DNA from: Kiritimatiellia bacterium
GTDB lineage: Bacteria > Verrucomicrobiota > Kiritimatiellia > CAIQIC01 > Lenti-01
Length of the DNA stretch: 6,126 bases
Assembly: GCA_018432565.1 (NCBI GenBank)
Contig: JAHDSS010000291.1
Location: 1 to 6,126 of the forward strand
Reading direction: 5' to 3'
Shown here piece after piece: positions 5,834 to 6,126 of this stretch; positions within the stretch are counted from its first letter, which is position 1; every line of letters begins with the position of its first letter. The notes under the pieces were generated by a model. That model worked only from the letters and a program-made list of their open reading frames with translations. It had not been told where the DNA came from and searched no databases. The translations under genes and the position numbers were made by a program.

Positions 5834-6054
5834 AGGGCGGGCGGCTCCTCGGATTTGCGGCGGCCCCCGAAGCGGAGCCAGGCGCGCAGGGCATAGGAAA
5901 TGAAGAAGAAGAGGAAGCCGGCGCCGATCAGGGCCAGGCCGAGCCAGGAGTCGGCGGCATCCGGGCGCTGGAGGCGGGACAGGTGGAAGAACACGCCCCC
6001 CAGGCAGGCGAGGTAGCCCAGCAGACGGGCGGCCCAGTAGAGTTTCGTGATCAT
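5830..6054 (-). CDS. Small protein with two membrane helices, function unknown
   Basis: The 74-residue frame from ATG 6054 has two hydrophobic segments, ~5-25 (LYWAARLLGYLACLGGVFFHL) and ~37-60 (SWLGLALIGAGFLFFFISYALRAWL). They are joined by a short polar loop (SRLQRPDAAD), and a charged tail GGRRKSEEPPAL follows. The basic residues R61, R65 and R66 after the second helix, together with K4, suggest that both ends face the cytoplasm. I do not recognise the family. Its TGA overlaps the GTG of the half-ferritin gene by the sequence GTGA, so translation is likely coupled and the two proteins probably work together. An in-frame TTG at 6090 would add a Pro-rich, unconvincing extension, so ATG 6054 is preferred even though no strong Shine-Dalgarno sequence precedes it. 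Confidence 0.65.
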   Translation of the reverse strand: MITKLYWAARLLGYLACLGGVFFHLSRLQRPDAADSWLGLALIGAGFLFFFISYALRAWLRFGGRRKSEEPPAL

Positions 6055-6074
6055 GCCCGCAGTGTACGGCGGGC
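6055..6074. repeat. Short inverted repeat directly before the membrane-protein start
   Basis: GCCCGC (6055-6060) and GCGGGC (6069-6074) form 6-bp arms around the 8-nt AGTGTACG. In the - strand transcript this hairpin would touch the ATG at 6054 and might limit ribosome access, which could explain the lack of an obvious Shine-Dalgarno sequence. Short GC arms arise easily by chance in this composition. Confidence 0.25.
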
Positions 6075-6085
6075 GGGGGGGGCAG

Positions 6086-6120
6086 GGCAACCGGAAACCC
6101 GGCGGAAATCCGGGTTTGCC
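6086..6120. terminator. Strong hairpin upstream of the two-gene operon
   Basis: AAACCCGG (6095-6102) and CCGGGTTT (6110-6117) form a perfect 8-bp stem with a 7-nt loop. Outer GGCAA (6086-6090) and TTGCC (6116-6120) can pair as well in an alternative fold. It lies at the window edge, beyond the start of the membrane-protein gene, and most likely ends a transcript from outside the window. There is only a three-base T-run, so intrinsic termination is plausible but unproven. Confidence 0.4.
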
Positions 6121-6126
6121 ACCCGC

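Noticed and set aside
6055..6090. Longer start (TTG 6090) for the two-helix membrane protein.
   Set aside because: The added residues are Pro-rich and unlike a membrane protein N-terminus, while ATG 6054 directly precedes the first helix.

Overview
The window is GC-rich, with GC or GGC/GCC-type third positions dominating every gene. It carries six protein-coding genes packed almost end to end, with no RNA genes or complete transposons. The gene content and style suggest a bacterium of the Planctomycetes-Verrucomicrobia-Lentisphaerae group, possibly Kiritimatiellota or Lentisphaerota. The reasons are a solute-binding protein fused to a MalF-type permease, and TTTTCCA...TGGAAAA palindromes beside a gene start; I remember both from that group, but could not search to confirm it. 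This placement is inference.

Layout from left to right. (1) Positions 1-107, + strand: the last 34 codons of an unidentified charged protein. (2) Positions 115-2973, - strand: one long gene joining a periplasmic sugar-type solute-binding domain, a membrane anchor and a MalF-like ABC permease. (3) Positions 2979-3377, - strand: a DUF721/DciA-like protein whose stop codon lies 5 nt before the first possible start of the fusion gene, so the two are probably co-transcribed. (4) Positions 3467-5611, + strand, divergent from dciA: a complete NAD-dependent DNA ligase, ligA. (5) Positions 5621-5833, - strand, convergent with ligA: a 70-residue half-ferritin/rubrerythrin-like protein. (6) Positions 5830-6054, - strand: a small protein with two membrane helices. 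Its stop overlaps the start of gene 5, so genes 5 and 6 form a coupled two-gene operon.

Functionally, dciA (replicative helicase loading) and ligA (sealing of Okazaki fragments) form a divergent replication/repair pair. The transporter fusion should capture a sugar or oligosaccharide and form half of a channel; its partner permease and ATPase are not in the window. The half-ferritin and its membrane partner may be a small iron or redox unit.

The most unusual content is in the transporter gene. Three different small AT-rich repeat elements lie inside its reading frame without breaking it: a triplet of 19-21 bp palindromes over the start region (2891-2963), a pair of 13-bp direct repeats 33 bp apart in an AT-rich island in the cytoplasmic linker (1211-1270), and a perfect 32-bp palindrome in a permease loop (592-623). 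All three fall where a protein should tolerate inserts, which resembles the in-frame palindromic elements described in Rickettsia. This is the main candidate here for something undescribed.
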